NCBI GenBank assembly: GCA_026119855.1
Contig: JAOWBW010000158.1
Location: forward strand, 1,114,976-1,178,975
Origin: Campanula takesimana
Taxonomy: Eukaryota; Streptophyta; Magnoliopsida; Asterales; Campanulaceae
Reading direction: 5' to 3'
DNA: 64,000 nt
This document shows positions 11,507-22,337 of this stretch, one piece after another; within the stretch, counting starts at the first letter, position 1, and every line of letters starts with the position of its first letter. The notes beneath the pieces are model-generated. The model was not told the origin of the DNA. It saw only the letters and a program-made list of their open reading frames with translations, and searched no databases. The position numbers and the translations under genes are program-made.

Positions 11507-14500
11507 GTGCTTTCTACTTTGCGAACCGCCCCCCACATTCACAAGTGTGCGTAGGCTTACGTTTCCATAATTCATATTGAATTTACACTGTTTTCTTGGG
11601 GTAACCTATTCAATAAGTATTTATTTTCCAAAGTAGACTCACCCCCACATCTTTGGGTTAGCCATAAGTATAACAATAATGCTATCATTTCTATCATCAA
11701 CACCATTTGATAATGGAACACAAGGTGGATATTTTGTATACAAACCCATGTTATACACACACTACACTCGTTAGTGTTTTATCCTTATTATCTCATTTTG
11801 AAATTGTTTTCCAACTTCTCCATTCAATGAGATAATGCTTATTAATAATAATAATAATAACATTTCTATTATTACCATATGTTTGAACAATCCATACATA
11901 TCACAAAATATCACTATGTTTATCATATGATGATGTAGTTCAACTCACATTTCACATCTTGTTTGAATTCATGTTTGAATGAAAAAATGTGATCCAACTA
12001 AAGAGACATATTCTCATTATTGATCACCAACTCAACCCACGGTTGATATTATTTCCATTTCATTCATTCAAACAAATTGAATATCATACTTAATGATATC
12101 TACCGTTATCTTTCAAGACTCAAGTAATTTTTGATTTTCAAACATGTTTGCCATTTCAAAAAAATTGACTTGTCATTCAAATTTGACTTTTTAAGTAAAT
12201 TTGACTTACTTTATCTTTGCCTTAAGCATTTTGGTATGCTCTACCACATTTACTTTTGCCACAAGAAGTTTCAGACAACTTCTTCTCTGAAATTCTATTA
12301 TCTTTTCCAACATAAAGATGAATAGCAAGCATCTCAACATTCATTTCAATTCATTTATGTTTGAACTGCTTCTTGAAATATTTCCAAGTAAAAAGTAATT
12401 TTTCATTTATTTCCATCACTTGAAAATTTCACTTATGATCATCCATTCAACATGGATTTCATGAAAGGCTATTTCAATTCTTTCATTTGACCTTTTACGG
12501 TTTAGGTAGTCTGCTATTTTAAAATCAAGAAACGGCCTACAATGAATTTCATTGCACCAACATTCTCGATTTTATTTTTATGGTCAAATACTCCAACAAT
12601 TCTTTTGTTTTTTTTTCTTGGTACTATATATTGTATAACAAATCCGAAAATTCGTTAAGTATATAGTTTCAGCAAAGAAAATTCACATGCTTCAACCGCA
12701 CTCATGGTTTAAACATCCAACTCATTTCTACTAACTTTGTAGGATCTTCCTTAATAAACCTAAATAAGTTCAAAGTGGTTAATTATAACACCATATTATA
12801 ACTTTGTTGTTACAAATTTAATTCTCTAATTTAATTAAAGAAATTACTCCAAGAATAAATTGCTAATTCAATAGGAGAATCAACACAATTTATTTCTTGT
12901 AACAACTCATAATTATAACCTCTTAATTCCTTGATAGAATTATAATTAGAGATTAATTATTCCAAAGTTAAATGTCTCATTTTGGAGTACCTCTAATTTA
13001 GAGAAACTTACATTCTCATTCACAAAATACACATTTTCTTTTAGAAGCCATCCTTCTAAATATTTTGTGTCATTTTTCATCATCAACAACAATAGGATTT
13101 AACAACTTACTTCAAGAAGTCCTATTGTTTTTATCTTTATGAAATTAGTCACTAATCCGCTATTAGGTTTTAACAACTTGTTAAAAGAAGCATTATTGTT
13201 TTAGTCTTTGTGACTTCAGAACAATAGAATTCAACAACTTCTTTCAAGAAGCTCTATTATTTTTATCTTTGTGATTTTTATTACTAATAACAATAATAGG
13301 ATTTAACAACTTATATTAACAAGCCCTATGATGTTAATCTTTGTGACCTTTTCCACCATTGACAACAATAGATTTTAATAACTTCTCTTAAGAAGCTCTA
13401 TTATCTTTGTCAATATAACGTTAAAGACTTGATCTTTCAACGTTCTTAGTTCCAATGAACTTTCTAATATCTTCAATATAATTCATACGAACCATAAGAG
13501 ACATATCAACCATTGTGTAAACACTAGAAGTGGCCTCGCCACAACTATGTTATGCAATCGGCGCAACATCCTTGATATTCTTCCATAGTTCATTGCATGT
13601 TCACATAAATTATTTTTTTCTTCGAAAAATGTTCTGTTCCGAAAATTTTATCTCAATCTCCGCATATTAGATTCCAATCTCCACCGTTCAGAATCTTTAT
13701 CTTTGAGTTGTGAACATGTACAAAACATTTGAGCTCGATCCAACAGTTATCGAAGAGAGAAATGCTGTTTTACAACAGATGGTCAAGAAAAATCTGTGCA
13801 GAAATTTTCTTGCTTTCTTTCCCATTGTTCCTCATCGTCTTTCATCTTTTCTCCCATAGCAACCTTACCACAAGATTCTTGTAATCTACAATCATTTCTC
13901 AATAGAGAAATTACTCTTAATATTGTTGGATAAAATCTTACAAATAGAAAGTAAAACGAGTACAATATAATTGAAATTACAATTACAAATTGAAAGAATG
14001 AAAAGAAACAATATAACTGTTTTTAACCTCTTGTATCCGAGTTGTGTGTAGCACACTCTCCTTAAGACTAATTCTTCCCTCTCTACGAGTGCTTGAGGTT
14101 TATACGGGCGTTAGTCTCCCAGGATAAAAACCGAAACCACTCCGCACTTGAGCCTTTCGGCGAAATGAACTATACTTGGACAATATCACCATTGAATGTT
14201 TTCTTGGATGCCAAAGGATGAAGAATAACAAATTCAAGAAGGAGGAAGGAGAATGCTAGAAAATTTTCTTATGTGTGTTTTCATATTTTTCTTTCAAAGC
14301 TTAGTGGGTCTCTTTTATAACTCAAAACTACCCATATGCTTAATTCTCCAACTAATCCACATATTGATGATCAAGCTAATTTCAATCATTAACCTTGAAA
14401 TCAATATTTTGCACGTTACATTTCCAAACTTATAATAGATAATTAATCATGGAAGTTACTTGTGGGTAAAATCTCGGACGTCGACATCTTGAGTGCTGCC

Positions 14501-15169
14501 AGCATGTGGACATCTCCATGTTCACTAAGTTTTGAATAATAAAGTTATTTTTACCCTAATAAATATTCTTTACAGCCTAACCCATGGAAATCACGTGATA
14601 AAATACTTAGAAGACTTATATCAACAATGGGATAGACTTGGTCAAGAGTTGGTTAAAGATAGATTGGATCCCACGATTCTAGAAAAGTTGGTTATGGGAA
14701 TATTTTCTAGACGGCGACATCTTGATCAACATGCAGACATCTTCACCTTTGGCAGAATTATGGTAACTATTTATAGTTACCCTAATTAATTTATTCATTT
14801 AAAGCTCATTAAAAATGTGCTATAAGGACCTCTTTCAACAGATCAAGTGACCAAGTCAAATCACAGTTTGTTGAAGAGGATAATATCCCGAGATTGTTGG
14901 GATTTAGTTATTTTTTTCTTATCTCTTTCTTATTGTATTTAAATAGGGCCTTGGAGAACACTTCAACACACACAAACACGTTAACCCTCTCCCCCTATTG
15001 TAATTCTCCATAGATCTAACTCTTGTAAACACTAAAAAATCAATACAACCGTTTGGGAAGGAAGGTGCTCATAATCACCTCCCGATGTTTTTGTGCCGGA
15101 GAGACGTTCATCTCAAGGGCTTTCCTCGTTACATGACCGAGTCATTCTAATTATTTTAATAATCCTTTT
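11507..15169. other. AT-rich region without recognisable genes
   Basis: About 3.7 kb of AT-rich sequence with no convincing coding frame; the longest ORF (14532-14789) matches nothing I know. It includes an AAT microsatellite near 11849 and a diverged tandem repeat at 13086-13425. A partly repeated segment with CGACATCTTGA occurs at 14479 and 14710. From 14900 to 15169 it reads like an old LTR, with a TATTTAAATAGG TATA-like box, but no partner is visible. Confidence 0.6.
13086..13425. repeat. Five diverged tandem units with internal dyads
   Basis: Units of roughly 60-77 bp share the core AATAGNNTTTAACAACTT, then TTCAAGAAG, then CTATTG and a T-rich tail containing ATCTTTGTGA. Within units CAATAGGA pairs with TCCTATTG and CTT with AAG, so each could fold on itself. 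Starts are near 13089, 13161, 13220, 13283 and 13362. Confidence 0.6.
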
Positions 15170-15747
15170 TGTTAGTAAATCAGACCCAAGAGATATCAAA
15201 TAATAATGAACGTCAATCAACACAGAATATACATGGTTCACCAATCTCTATTGGCTACCTCCACAGGCAAAGGGAAATAGATATTATTATGGCGGAGAAA
15301 CAATTACAAGAATATAATCACACTAATCTATGTTTGCATTAACTTTGATCACAAAGTTCCTAGCTATGCAAATCCCTAGATCTAGAATCACTGATCTCTC
15401 TCTCCATGTCAATTGAATCACGCGCAGAAAAATACTACTTTATGGCTAGTATTTATAGTGCTAGAGACCTAAACCAAAAGACAGAATGATTCCTAAATCA
15501 AATCCCTAAATGACTTGATTTACTTTCTACGAAATCCAGGAAATCACCGTACTCCAAAACACCTCGAAACTCATGGTCCTCCCGGGTCTTGGTCATGGTC
15601 CGCCCGGGTCTTGGACATGGTCCGGCCGGGTCTTGGCCTTGGTCCGACCGGATCCACCAAGGCACACGACCAGATCTACCAAGGCACCCGACCGGACCTT
15701 TGATTCTACTTTCTTCTTCTTTTCTTCAAAATCATCTTGCTCTAGCA
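15170..15747 (-). repeat. Copia-B 3' LTR
   Basis: It matches 17377-17954 base for base over most of its length. A minus-strand TATA box (TATAAAT) lies at 15451-15457. A CG-word array lies upstream of it at 15575-15695. Confidence 0.95.
15575..15695 (-). repeat. Copia-B U3 CG-word array, 22-bp period
   Basis: On the plus strand GGTCC begins at 15575, 15597, 15619 and 15641, each followed by two variable bases and CCGGGTC or CCGGATC. GACC continues at 15646, 15668 and 15690. Every step is 22 bp. The other LTR repeats this at 17782, 17804, 17826 and 17848. The array is 120-240 bp upstream of the TATA box on the element strand. Confidence 0.85.
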
Positions 15748-16063
15748 ATCTCCACCTTGATTTTGAATCTCCCCTAATAATTCAGATGCACGAGCTTCCA
15801 ACATAGACTCCACCTTGAGCCACATCCCTCGTACCAGAAACAGATTTTTCAACCTTTGCCTCAGTCTGTCTTTCATCAAAGACACTAGATTTGTCCTCCG
15901 GACAATCAGATTTTTCGCGCGCCATGTATCTTCAAGACACTCAGAATTTGCCTCACCAGACAAACAACTTTGTCCTCTGGACAATCAGATATTCTGCATG
16001 CATATATCCCACCGGACACCCAGACGTGCACCTACGGGCACTCAGAATCACCCCAACAGGCGA

Positions 16064-16570
16064 CTAACAGTCATCCAGATATGGCCCATCCAGTCGACAT
16101 TGGATCTTGCCAACCATGATTGATAAAACTTGTATGTATTGATCATCTAGCCGTGGCTTTCCCAGTTCACTCCCGCCTAGAGTAAAACGCTGCTCCACCT
16201 GCTCGTCAACGCCCTCACCAATCTCAGAACCTTCGAGGATAAACAAGGAATATTTTCTTTCGTCCTTCAGAATCACATCTGAACCTTTGTAGATATCCAA
16301 AACTCCAGCTTCACCTTTGAAACTGTATCCCTTCTTGTCCAACCGACTAAGTGATACCAGATTTTTTGCTACTTGTGAAACATGTCTCACATTGTTCTGT
16401 GAGATATTTATCACCAGAAGTTCTCACCTTTACGGAGCCCATGCCAACTACCTTGCAGATAGATCCATTAGTCATATAAATACGGTCTCCATCCTTCTGC
16501 TCGTACGTTGTAAACTACTCCTTGCATGAACACATGAGATAAAAAACTCCCGAATCTATAACCCATGCAA
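16064..16570 (-). pseudogene. Copia-B protease/pre-integrase fragment
   Basis: The minus strand encodes VIDSG near 16555 (protease active-site type D-S-G), then TTYEQKDGDRIYMTNGSICK, then the pre-integrase region NVRHVSQVAKNLVSLSRLDK and KGYSFKGEAGVLDIYKGS. A stop and a frame change occur near 16415-16515. The continuous frame 16414-16064 then runs into non-copia sequence, so the rest of pol was deleted. Confidence 0.75.
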
Positions 16571-17090
16571 CTTCCTTGCATGTTTCTTCTTCAGTCACTA
16601 GGGCCTAATCACCATCCTCATTCAGATTGTCACTGCTCGCCATCGCTGCAGCCGACTCAAGATTCTTCAGATGCGGAGTTAGATGTATAACTCTGAAATC
16701 TAACCAGATTTATTGCCTCGGGCAACACATATTTTGTATCTACTTCTAGATCACTAGAATAGACTACACCAGATGTTAGATCTTCAGTTTATACCTAATA
16801 GCTATATTTTTATCATAAAAACCAAGCTTCAGATCTCCGTCTTCAGATGCAGATACCATACACCGAAACGTTCTTGGATCACCATCGAAAACCAGACGAA
16901 CTTTCGGATTCAGATCTACCAGATTTGATATTGCTAGCACAGATGAGCAATCACTGGCTGCTCTCAGATTTATTGATTCTCGATCCTCTACAGTGAAGAG
17001 TTTCAGAATAACCAGGAAAATTCCAAACTCAAATATGTCACAGGCAACAGAATACAATACCAGATGTGTCCAACCTAGACACCTAGATTT

Positions 17091-17226
17091 CTGCACGGAC
17101 ACTGCACGCGGACTGCATGTGCAATGCACAAAAACTGCACGCGATCTGCACCAAGACTGCACGCGAACTGCATGTTTTTCTGCACGCGATCTGTACTTTT
17201 TCTGCCCGCGATCTACACGCCCAATG
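17091..17226 (-). repeat. Copia-B leader CTGCACG array
   Basis: CTGCACG or CTGCCCG starts at 17091, 17102, 17135, 17157, 17180 and 17202. The steps 11, 33, 22, 23, 22 are close to multiples of 11 bp. Most copies extend to CTGCACGCGANCTGCA. It lies between the 5' LTR and the coding fragment, a place where other elements here also carry CG words. Confidence 0.7.
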
Positions 17227-17362
17227 CATAATCTTCTGCCATAAAATAAATATGTTATTCCCGTCAGACTTATCAATTTTTTGGTCCATCCCGGAATCCA
17301 TCTCTTTTACTGCAGCGGAATGCCATGATCTTTCTCAACTAACAGGCTCTGGTGCCACCAGA

Positions 17363-17374
17363 GCTCTGATACCA
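17363..17374 (-). other. Copia-B primer-binding site
   Basis: The minus strand reads TGGTATCAGAGC two bases from the right LTR, the initiator-Met tRNA site. Confidence 0.95.
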
Positions 17375-17376
17375 CT

Positions 17377-17954
17377 TGTTAGTAAATCAGACCCAAGAGA
17401 TATCAAATAATAATGAACGCAAATCAATACAGAATATACGTGGTTCACCAATCTCTATTGGCTACCTCCACGGGCAAAGGGAAACAGATATTATTATGGT
17501 GGAGAAACAATTACAAGAAGATAATCACACTAATCTATGTTTGCATGAACTTTGATCACAAAGTTCCTAGCTATGCAAATCCTTAGATCTAGAATCACTG
17601 ATCTCTCTCTCCATGTCAATTGAATCATGCGCAGAAAAATACTACTTTATGGCTAGTATTTATAGTGCTAGAGACCTAAACCAAAAGACAGAAGGAGTCC
17701 TAAATCAAATCCCTAAATGACTTGATTTACTTTCTATGAACGCCAGGAAATCACCGTACTCCGAAACACCTCGGAACTCATGGTCCGCCCGGGTCTTGGT
17801 CATGGTCCGCCCGGGTCTTGGACATGGTCCGGCCAGGTCTTGGCCTTGGTCCGACCGAATCCACCAAGGCACGCGACTGGATCTACCAAGGGACCCGACC
17901 GGACCTTTGATTCTACTTTCTTCTTCTTTTCTTCAAAATCATCTTGCTCTAACA
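17377..17954 (-). repeat. Copia-B 5' LTR
   Basis: A 578-bp LTR nearly identical to the left copy and carrying the same 22-bp word array (17782-17905). Confidence 0.95.
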
Positions 17955-18794
17955 CTTTTGGTTATATTCCATGGCATCCTCCTTAGCATAATCAAAATCT
18001 GATTCTCGCATTCCCTTTTTCTCTATTATTGGATTTCATTGTTTTTTTGCCAAAACATTACTCTTGAAAGTTATTATTGAATTAAAGAATTATAATTCAA
18101 TAAAAAGTGGCAAAAACTATTAACTAGTTTTTCCATTTTTTTTCCCATACTTTTTCATGTGAGAGAAACTCACATTTCTAACTTCAATCCATTAATTTTG
18201 AGCTAGAACACTTTTATCATCCAACCTTCAAATTCAAAAAATAAATATATAATTTCCATGTTCTCACGGAGTAGAACATGAACCCACAATAATCTTTGTC
18301 CAACAACAAACGATTCTTCCAAGGAAATATGCACAATTTCCTTCACACACACAACACACTTTTCCAACACTTTTTTTTTTGTTTTTTCCTTGGTAATGTT
18401 TGACCCTAGGATGTCATTAGTTTGTAACAAGTGTAGACTAATCTTTAGAAGATTGCGACTGCCCCCATATATGTTGAGTTTTTTTTTTGTTTTTTTTTTG
18501 TCTTATATTTTTAGTTTTTTTTTCCTTTGGTTGTAGAATAGAATTCTGTTGCTTGATCAACTGTAAGTTTTTTCGGTGAGAATCACATTATTTTATTTGT
18601 GTTAATGGTCATTTGGTGTTTTTTTTTTAAAAAAAAAATCCTTTACTGAAAATTATATTCATAATTTAAACTTGGACTTGATGATAAACATTATGCTTGC
18701 TCCAATCAATTCAAATATACACTCGGGTATACTGATCTTAAGAAATCAAATCAAATACATTTCAAATTTGATTTCTATTATCTAGATAGACTTA
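17955..18794. other. AT-rich stretch, nothing recognised
   Basis: It contains several poly-T runs and short inverted repeats (for example around 18040-18110) but no coding frame or element end that I can assign. It is the right-hand continuation of the DNA into which Copia-B inserted. Confidence 0.5.
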
Positions 18795-19069
18795 GGGGGT
18801 GTTTGGCTTATAAAGCATCTAGTGCTTGATGCTTAATATAATATAAGGGTAATTTGGAGGTAGGATGCATTTGATCACTTTGGGCGCTAGATGTTGGATG
18901 TTGAGTGAGGCTCTTACTCGTCAATCAAGGATTTTGATTCTCAATGATTAAGAGGATGTTGTACATATTTATGTTGAATAAAAGAATAAAATCATGCATC
19001 CTACCTTCAAATTACTCTTACATTATATCAAGTATCAAGTACTTGATGCTTGATGCACCAAACACCCCC
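18795..19069. mobile_element. Tourist-type MITE 1
   Basis: A 275-bp element starting GGGGGTGTTTGGC and ending CCAAACACCCCC, flanked by TTA (18792-18794 and 19070-19072). Terminal repeats of this type and a 3-bp TTA duplication mark PIF/Harbinger-derived Tourist MITEs. Confidence 0.9.
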
Positions 19070-19072
19070 TTA

Positions 19073-19600
19073 GTTTGCGTTTGATAAAATCAAGCATCAA
19101 GTGATTGATGCTTAATACAATGTAGTGTAATTTTGGAGGTAGGATGCATAATCTAATTATTTCTTTCAACATGAATATGGCCAACATCCTCTTAATGATT
19201 GATAATCAAAACCATTGCTTAACGTTTAAGAGTCTCACTCCACATTCAAAATGTAGTGCCCAATGTAATTAAGTGCATCCTACCTCCAAATCACCTTATA
19301 CTCCCTCCGTCCCACTCGAATTAGGACAATTTTCCATTTTGGGTGTCCCACTTGAAATATACAACCCCAAAACGAAAATGTTTTATCTTGTGGAGCCCAC
19401 TTTCACACTCACAACAACTTTCTACTTATTTTCCCGTACCCCCACTTTCTCCTACGTCACTTTTCATACTCACAACACACACTCCACTAACACTTTTTCC
19501 TTAATCCTCGTGTCAGGAGAGGGAATCCTAATTCAGGTGGGACAGAGGAAATATTATATTAAGCATCAAGCAGTTGATGCTTGATGCACCAAACGGAACC
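19073..19600. mobile_element. Tourist-type MITE 2, interrupted
   Basis: A diverged relative of MITE 1 that shares its TTA at 19070-19072 and ends before TTA at 19601-19603. Internal motifs (TTTGGAGGTAGGATGCAT, CTTGATGCACCAAAC) match MITE 1. A 251-bp Stowaway MITE sits inside; without it the length is about the same as MITE 1. Confidence 0.85.
19301..19551. mobile_element. Stowaway-type MITE nested in Tourist MITE 2
   Basis: Left end CTCCCTCCGTCCCACTCGAA, right end the approximate complement (CCTAATTCAGGTGGGACAGA), flanked by TA. The right terminus has drifted (GAGGAAA instead of GAGGGAG). Confidence 0.85.
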
Positions 19601-19663
19601 TTAATCAATATCAGCAACTAAACAAAGTCATGTTAGGACTTACATCTATAACGATACGAAGTA

Positions 19664-19911
19664 GGGATGGCCAAACCAAACCGAAATCGGACCGAAACCG
19701 TCGAACCGGACCGGAACCGCCTTGAACCTTGATGAAAACCGGAACCGTGTGAACCTGTACCGTTTGACACGGGGCAATTCCGGTTCATCCCCTCTGAAAA
19801 TCGTGAACCAGTGGTTCCGAACCGCCTAGACCGAACCAGAACCGGAACCGTTAGAAAACCCTCAAAATCGTTAAATTTCTAACGGTTTCATCAGAATTAA
19901 CCGTTACTAAC
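19664..19911. mobile_element. hAT-like transposon end, truncated
   Basis: The sequence starts TAGGGATGGCCAAACC and then carries many subterminal copies of AACCGGAACCG and related words in both orientations. That combination is typical of plant hAT termini. It is cut at 19912 by the Tat-B LTR; the other end is not seen. Confidence 0.5.
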
Positions 19912-20850
19912 TGTAGATATCCCAGGAGGCCACGGATTGGCTAGAGCGCGTGTGTTACCCTAGGATGTCTATTTTTGTTTTAGAGTCGCCACCTAAGTTT
20001 TAGAGAAACATAAGAAAAACCTGATGTTTATAGCCTAAGTTTGATTACGAAAACAGAGATTCTTTGTTATGAGGCTAGGTTACGAGATGGGAAGTACTTA
20101 AACACCCATCTCGCCCAACTAAAGTTGGTCTTGCTTGATCAAAATCTACATAAATGATGAAATTTTCTTCTTGTTGTTGATGATAAAGGGGATAAAAAAG
20201 GGGTGTTTGGAATGTAGGGAGATTACTTCGTGACTAGCTTTAATAAAGTGAAGTAGTCTTTGATGTCATGTCCCAAAAATGTTTGGGTGATTGCACTTTT
20301 GATTCAAAGCAAAAGAAAGAGAGAAAAGATGAAGTAGAAAAGGAGGGAAAAGAGTAGTCTTTTACCTATACTTCAAAGACCTTCAAGGACTCCTTCAAGA
20401 GGTTCTTAGGAAAATGCCTTATAAGTATTTGAGTATAGTTTTTGTTAATGATTCAAATCCTTCCCCTTCAATGGTGAATTAGAGGGGTTTTTATAGGTAA
20501 AGAAGGTGTGTTTTTGGTGCAAAACCAAGTCACAAAGGTCAGTTTCCTGGGCAAATCCTGTTAAAAGGAGCAAGGGAGGGATTCTTGGACAGAAATCTGT
20601 AACTGACGCCCAGGTGCGCACGCCTCCTGCCTTGGTGGCGAGATGCGCGCGCCTCTGGCCCCAAAGGGTGAAAGCGCGCGCCTTGAAGATAGAAAAAATG
20701 ACAGAATGGACTAGAAAGTCAGCACTGTTATTCAGTTTGGTCCCTGGACTTAATGAAAGTAACAGAAACTAATGAGAAACACTTAAAATAGGGAGAAACA
20801 CAAAATCAAATGTGCAATCGGGGTGAGCGGTCCAAGGCGGGGTGTCTACA
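19912..20850 (-). repeat. Tat-B 3' LTR
   Basis: A 939-bp LTR from TGTAGA to TCTACA. A minus-strand TATAAAA lies at 20489-20495. CG words begin at 20616, 20645 and 20674, spaced 29 bp and 120-190 bp upstream of the TATA on the element strand. Confidence 0.9.
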
Positions 20851-21065
20851 GAGCCCCTCGGCGACGTGGATTGCAAAGCAAAACGCATCGATGAAAGAAC
20901 AAAACATCCACCGAGGACATCACCAGGAAAAAAGCAAAGACTCGATGAAAATAAGAATCTTGAAATTACAAGAGATATGGGTGCGCTCCCTGTGTGAGCG
21001 GCTTTTGCTGATAGTAGGGGTATGGTGATAGAAATCGGCCTACCGTGGCCAAAATTTATAGTCCG

Positions 21066-21696
21066 TATAAAGGACTTAGAGGGACTAAAGAGTCTGCCTA
21101 CAGATGTAGAGGGGCTCAAGAGTCCGCCTGTTGATTTGGAGGGACTGGAGAGTCTGCCTGCTGATTTAGAGGGACTGGAGAGTCTGCCTGCTGATGTAGA
21201 GGGACTCGAAAGTCTGTCTGCTGATGTAGAGGGACTCGAGAGTCTGCGTTCTGATTTTGAGGGATTGGAGAGTCTGCCTACCGATGTAGAGGGACTCGAA
21301 AGTCTGCCTGCTGATTTGGAGGGACTCGAGAGTCTGCCTGTCGATGTAGAGGGACTCAAAAGTCTGCCTGCTGATTTAGAGGGACTCGAAAGTCTGCCTG
21401 CTGATGTAGAGAGACTCGAAAGTTTGCCAGCTGATTTGGAGAGACTGGAGAGACTGGAGAGTCTGCTTGCCGATGTAGAGGGACTCGAAAGTCTGCTTGC
21501 TGATTTGGAGGGACTGGAGAGTCTGCCTGCTAATTTGGAGGGACTGGAGAGTCCACCTGCCGATGTAGAGGGACTCGAAAGTCTGCCTACTGATTTAGAG
21601 GGACTCAAAAGTCTGCCTGCTAATTTAGAGGGACTAGAGAGTCTGCCTGCCGATTTGGAGGGACTGGAGAGTCTGCCTGCCGATGAATGTGACTTT
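21066..21696. repeat. 30-bp minisatellite, about 20 units
   Basis: About twenty units of the type GAGGGACTCGAAAGTCTGCC followed by TGCTGATTTG or TGCTGATGTA. One unit carries 9 extra bases (near 21450). Because the unit is a multiple of three and stop-free, both strands are open. The plus frame (21022-21705) reads EGLESLPADL repeats, reminiscent of a leucine-rich repeat; the minus frame (21740-20769) reads SAGRLSSPSK repeats. I treat it as a non-coding minisatellite unless expression shows otherwise. Confidence 0.85.
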
Positions 21697-22109
21697 GTTG
21701 AGTAGATTTTGCTGATAAGGAGGTGATTTCGGTGGTTCACCGCGGACCAAATTTGCTGTTTTGAAGCTGTATTTTGATGTACGCTGTATGGAGTAGCGTT
21801 TGCGGTTGACTTTTGCGAGGTGCGGGCACAGTTGGCTGCGGATCAGGGAAAATGTCGAGATTGACTTTGAGTTTTATAAGAGAGAGAGAAAGAGACACAC
21901 CCTACTTTCGATGAGAGTTTGTATCTTACTTTAATTTAGACATGCCTTAGGGGCGGACCAAATTATTGTGTGCCCAAACTGTGTGTTCGAGGGTAGAGAT
22001 TGTTGTGACTTTGATGAAGAATATTGATCCTGCTGATTTTGAGAGCGTCTGGACTCTGTCTCTGCATGATTTCTTCTTCTGACAAGGGCCGGCTGAGGCA
22101 CTTTTGAAG

Positions 22110-22195
22110 TGGGAGGCTGGCGCCTCAGATGGTGGACGTAGGACGCGTGCGCTTCCCAAGTGGGTCAAGAGGCGTGCGCTTTTGGGGAGCGAATT
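22110..22195 (+). repeat. CG words upstream of the antisense ORF
   Basis: GACGCGTGCGCTTCCC and AGGCGTGCGCTTTT, of the same word family as the Tat leaders, lie about 150-200 bp upstream of the ATG at 22338. Confidence 0.5.
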
Positions 22196-22337
22196 TCGGG
22201 GCTTGACATTTGCTGGCCAAAAGATCCCCAACAGCTATAATATCAGCCTCTGTTCGAACACATTCTTCCAACAGCTCTTTTCTGCCATTCTTGAACATCC
22301 TTTCTTTCCTCAATTTAGCTTGTAATCCACTTTTGTC

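Larger units (their letters stand above)
15170..17954 (-). mobile_element. Copia-B: complete non-autonomous Ty1/copia element
   Basis: Two 578-bp LTRs (15170-15747 and 17377-17954) with TG/CA ends are flanked by a perfect 5-bp duplication CTTTT (15165-15169, 17955-17959). The minus orientation follows from the initiator-Met PBS next to the right LTR and a purine tract next to the left one. The interior is only about 1.6 kb and keeps a protease/pre-integrase fragment. RT, RNase H and most of integrase are absent, so movement would need proteins from another element. Confidence 0.95.

Noticed and set aside
13783..13965. Possible host gene exon on the minus strand
   Set aside because: Sixty residues without splice context, domain or neighbouring exons.
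14532..14789. 85-residue ORF MNNKVIFTLINILYSLTHG...
   Set aside because: AT-rich surroundings, no known motif and a partial duplication nearby; not distinguishable from chance.
16776..17276. 166-residue ORF in Copia-B
   Set aside because: It overlaps the CTGCACG array and LTR-proximal leader, matches no gag I know and has no support beyond length.
20769..21740. 323-residue SAGRLSSPSK repeat protein on the minus strand
   Set aside because: It is open only because the 30-bp minisatellite lacks stops; the flanking residues look like LTR and UTR sequence.
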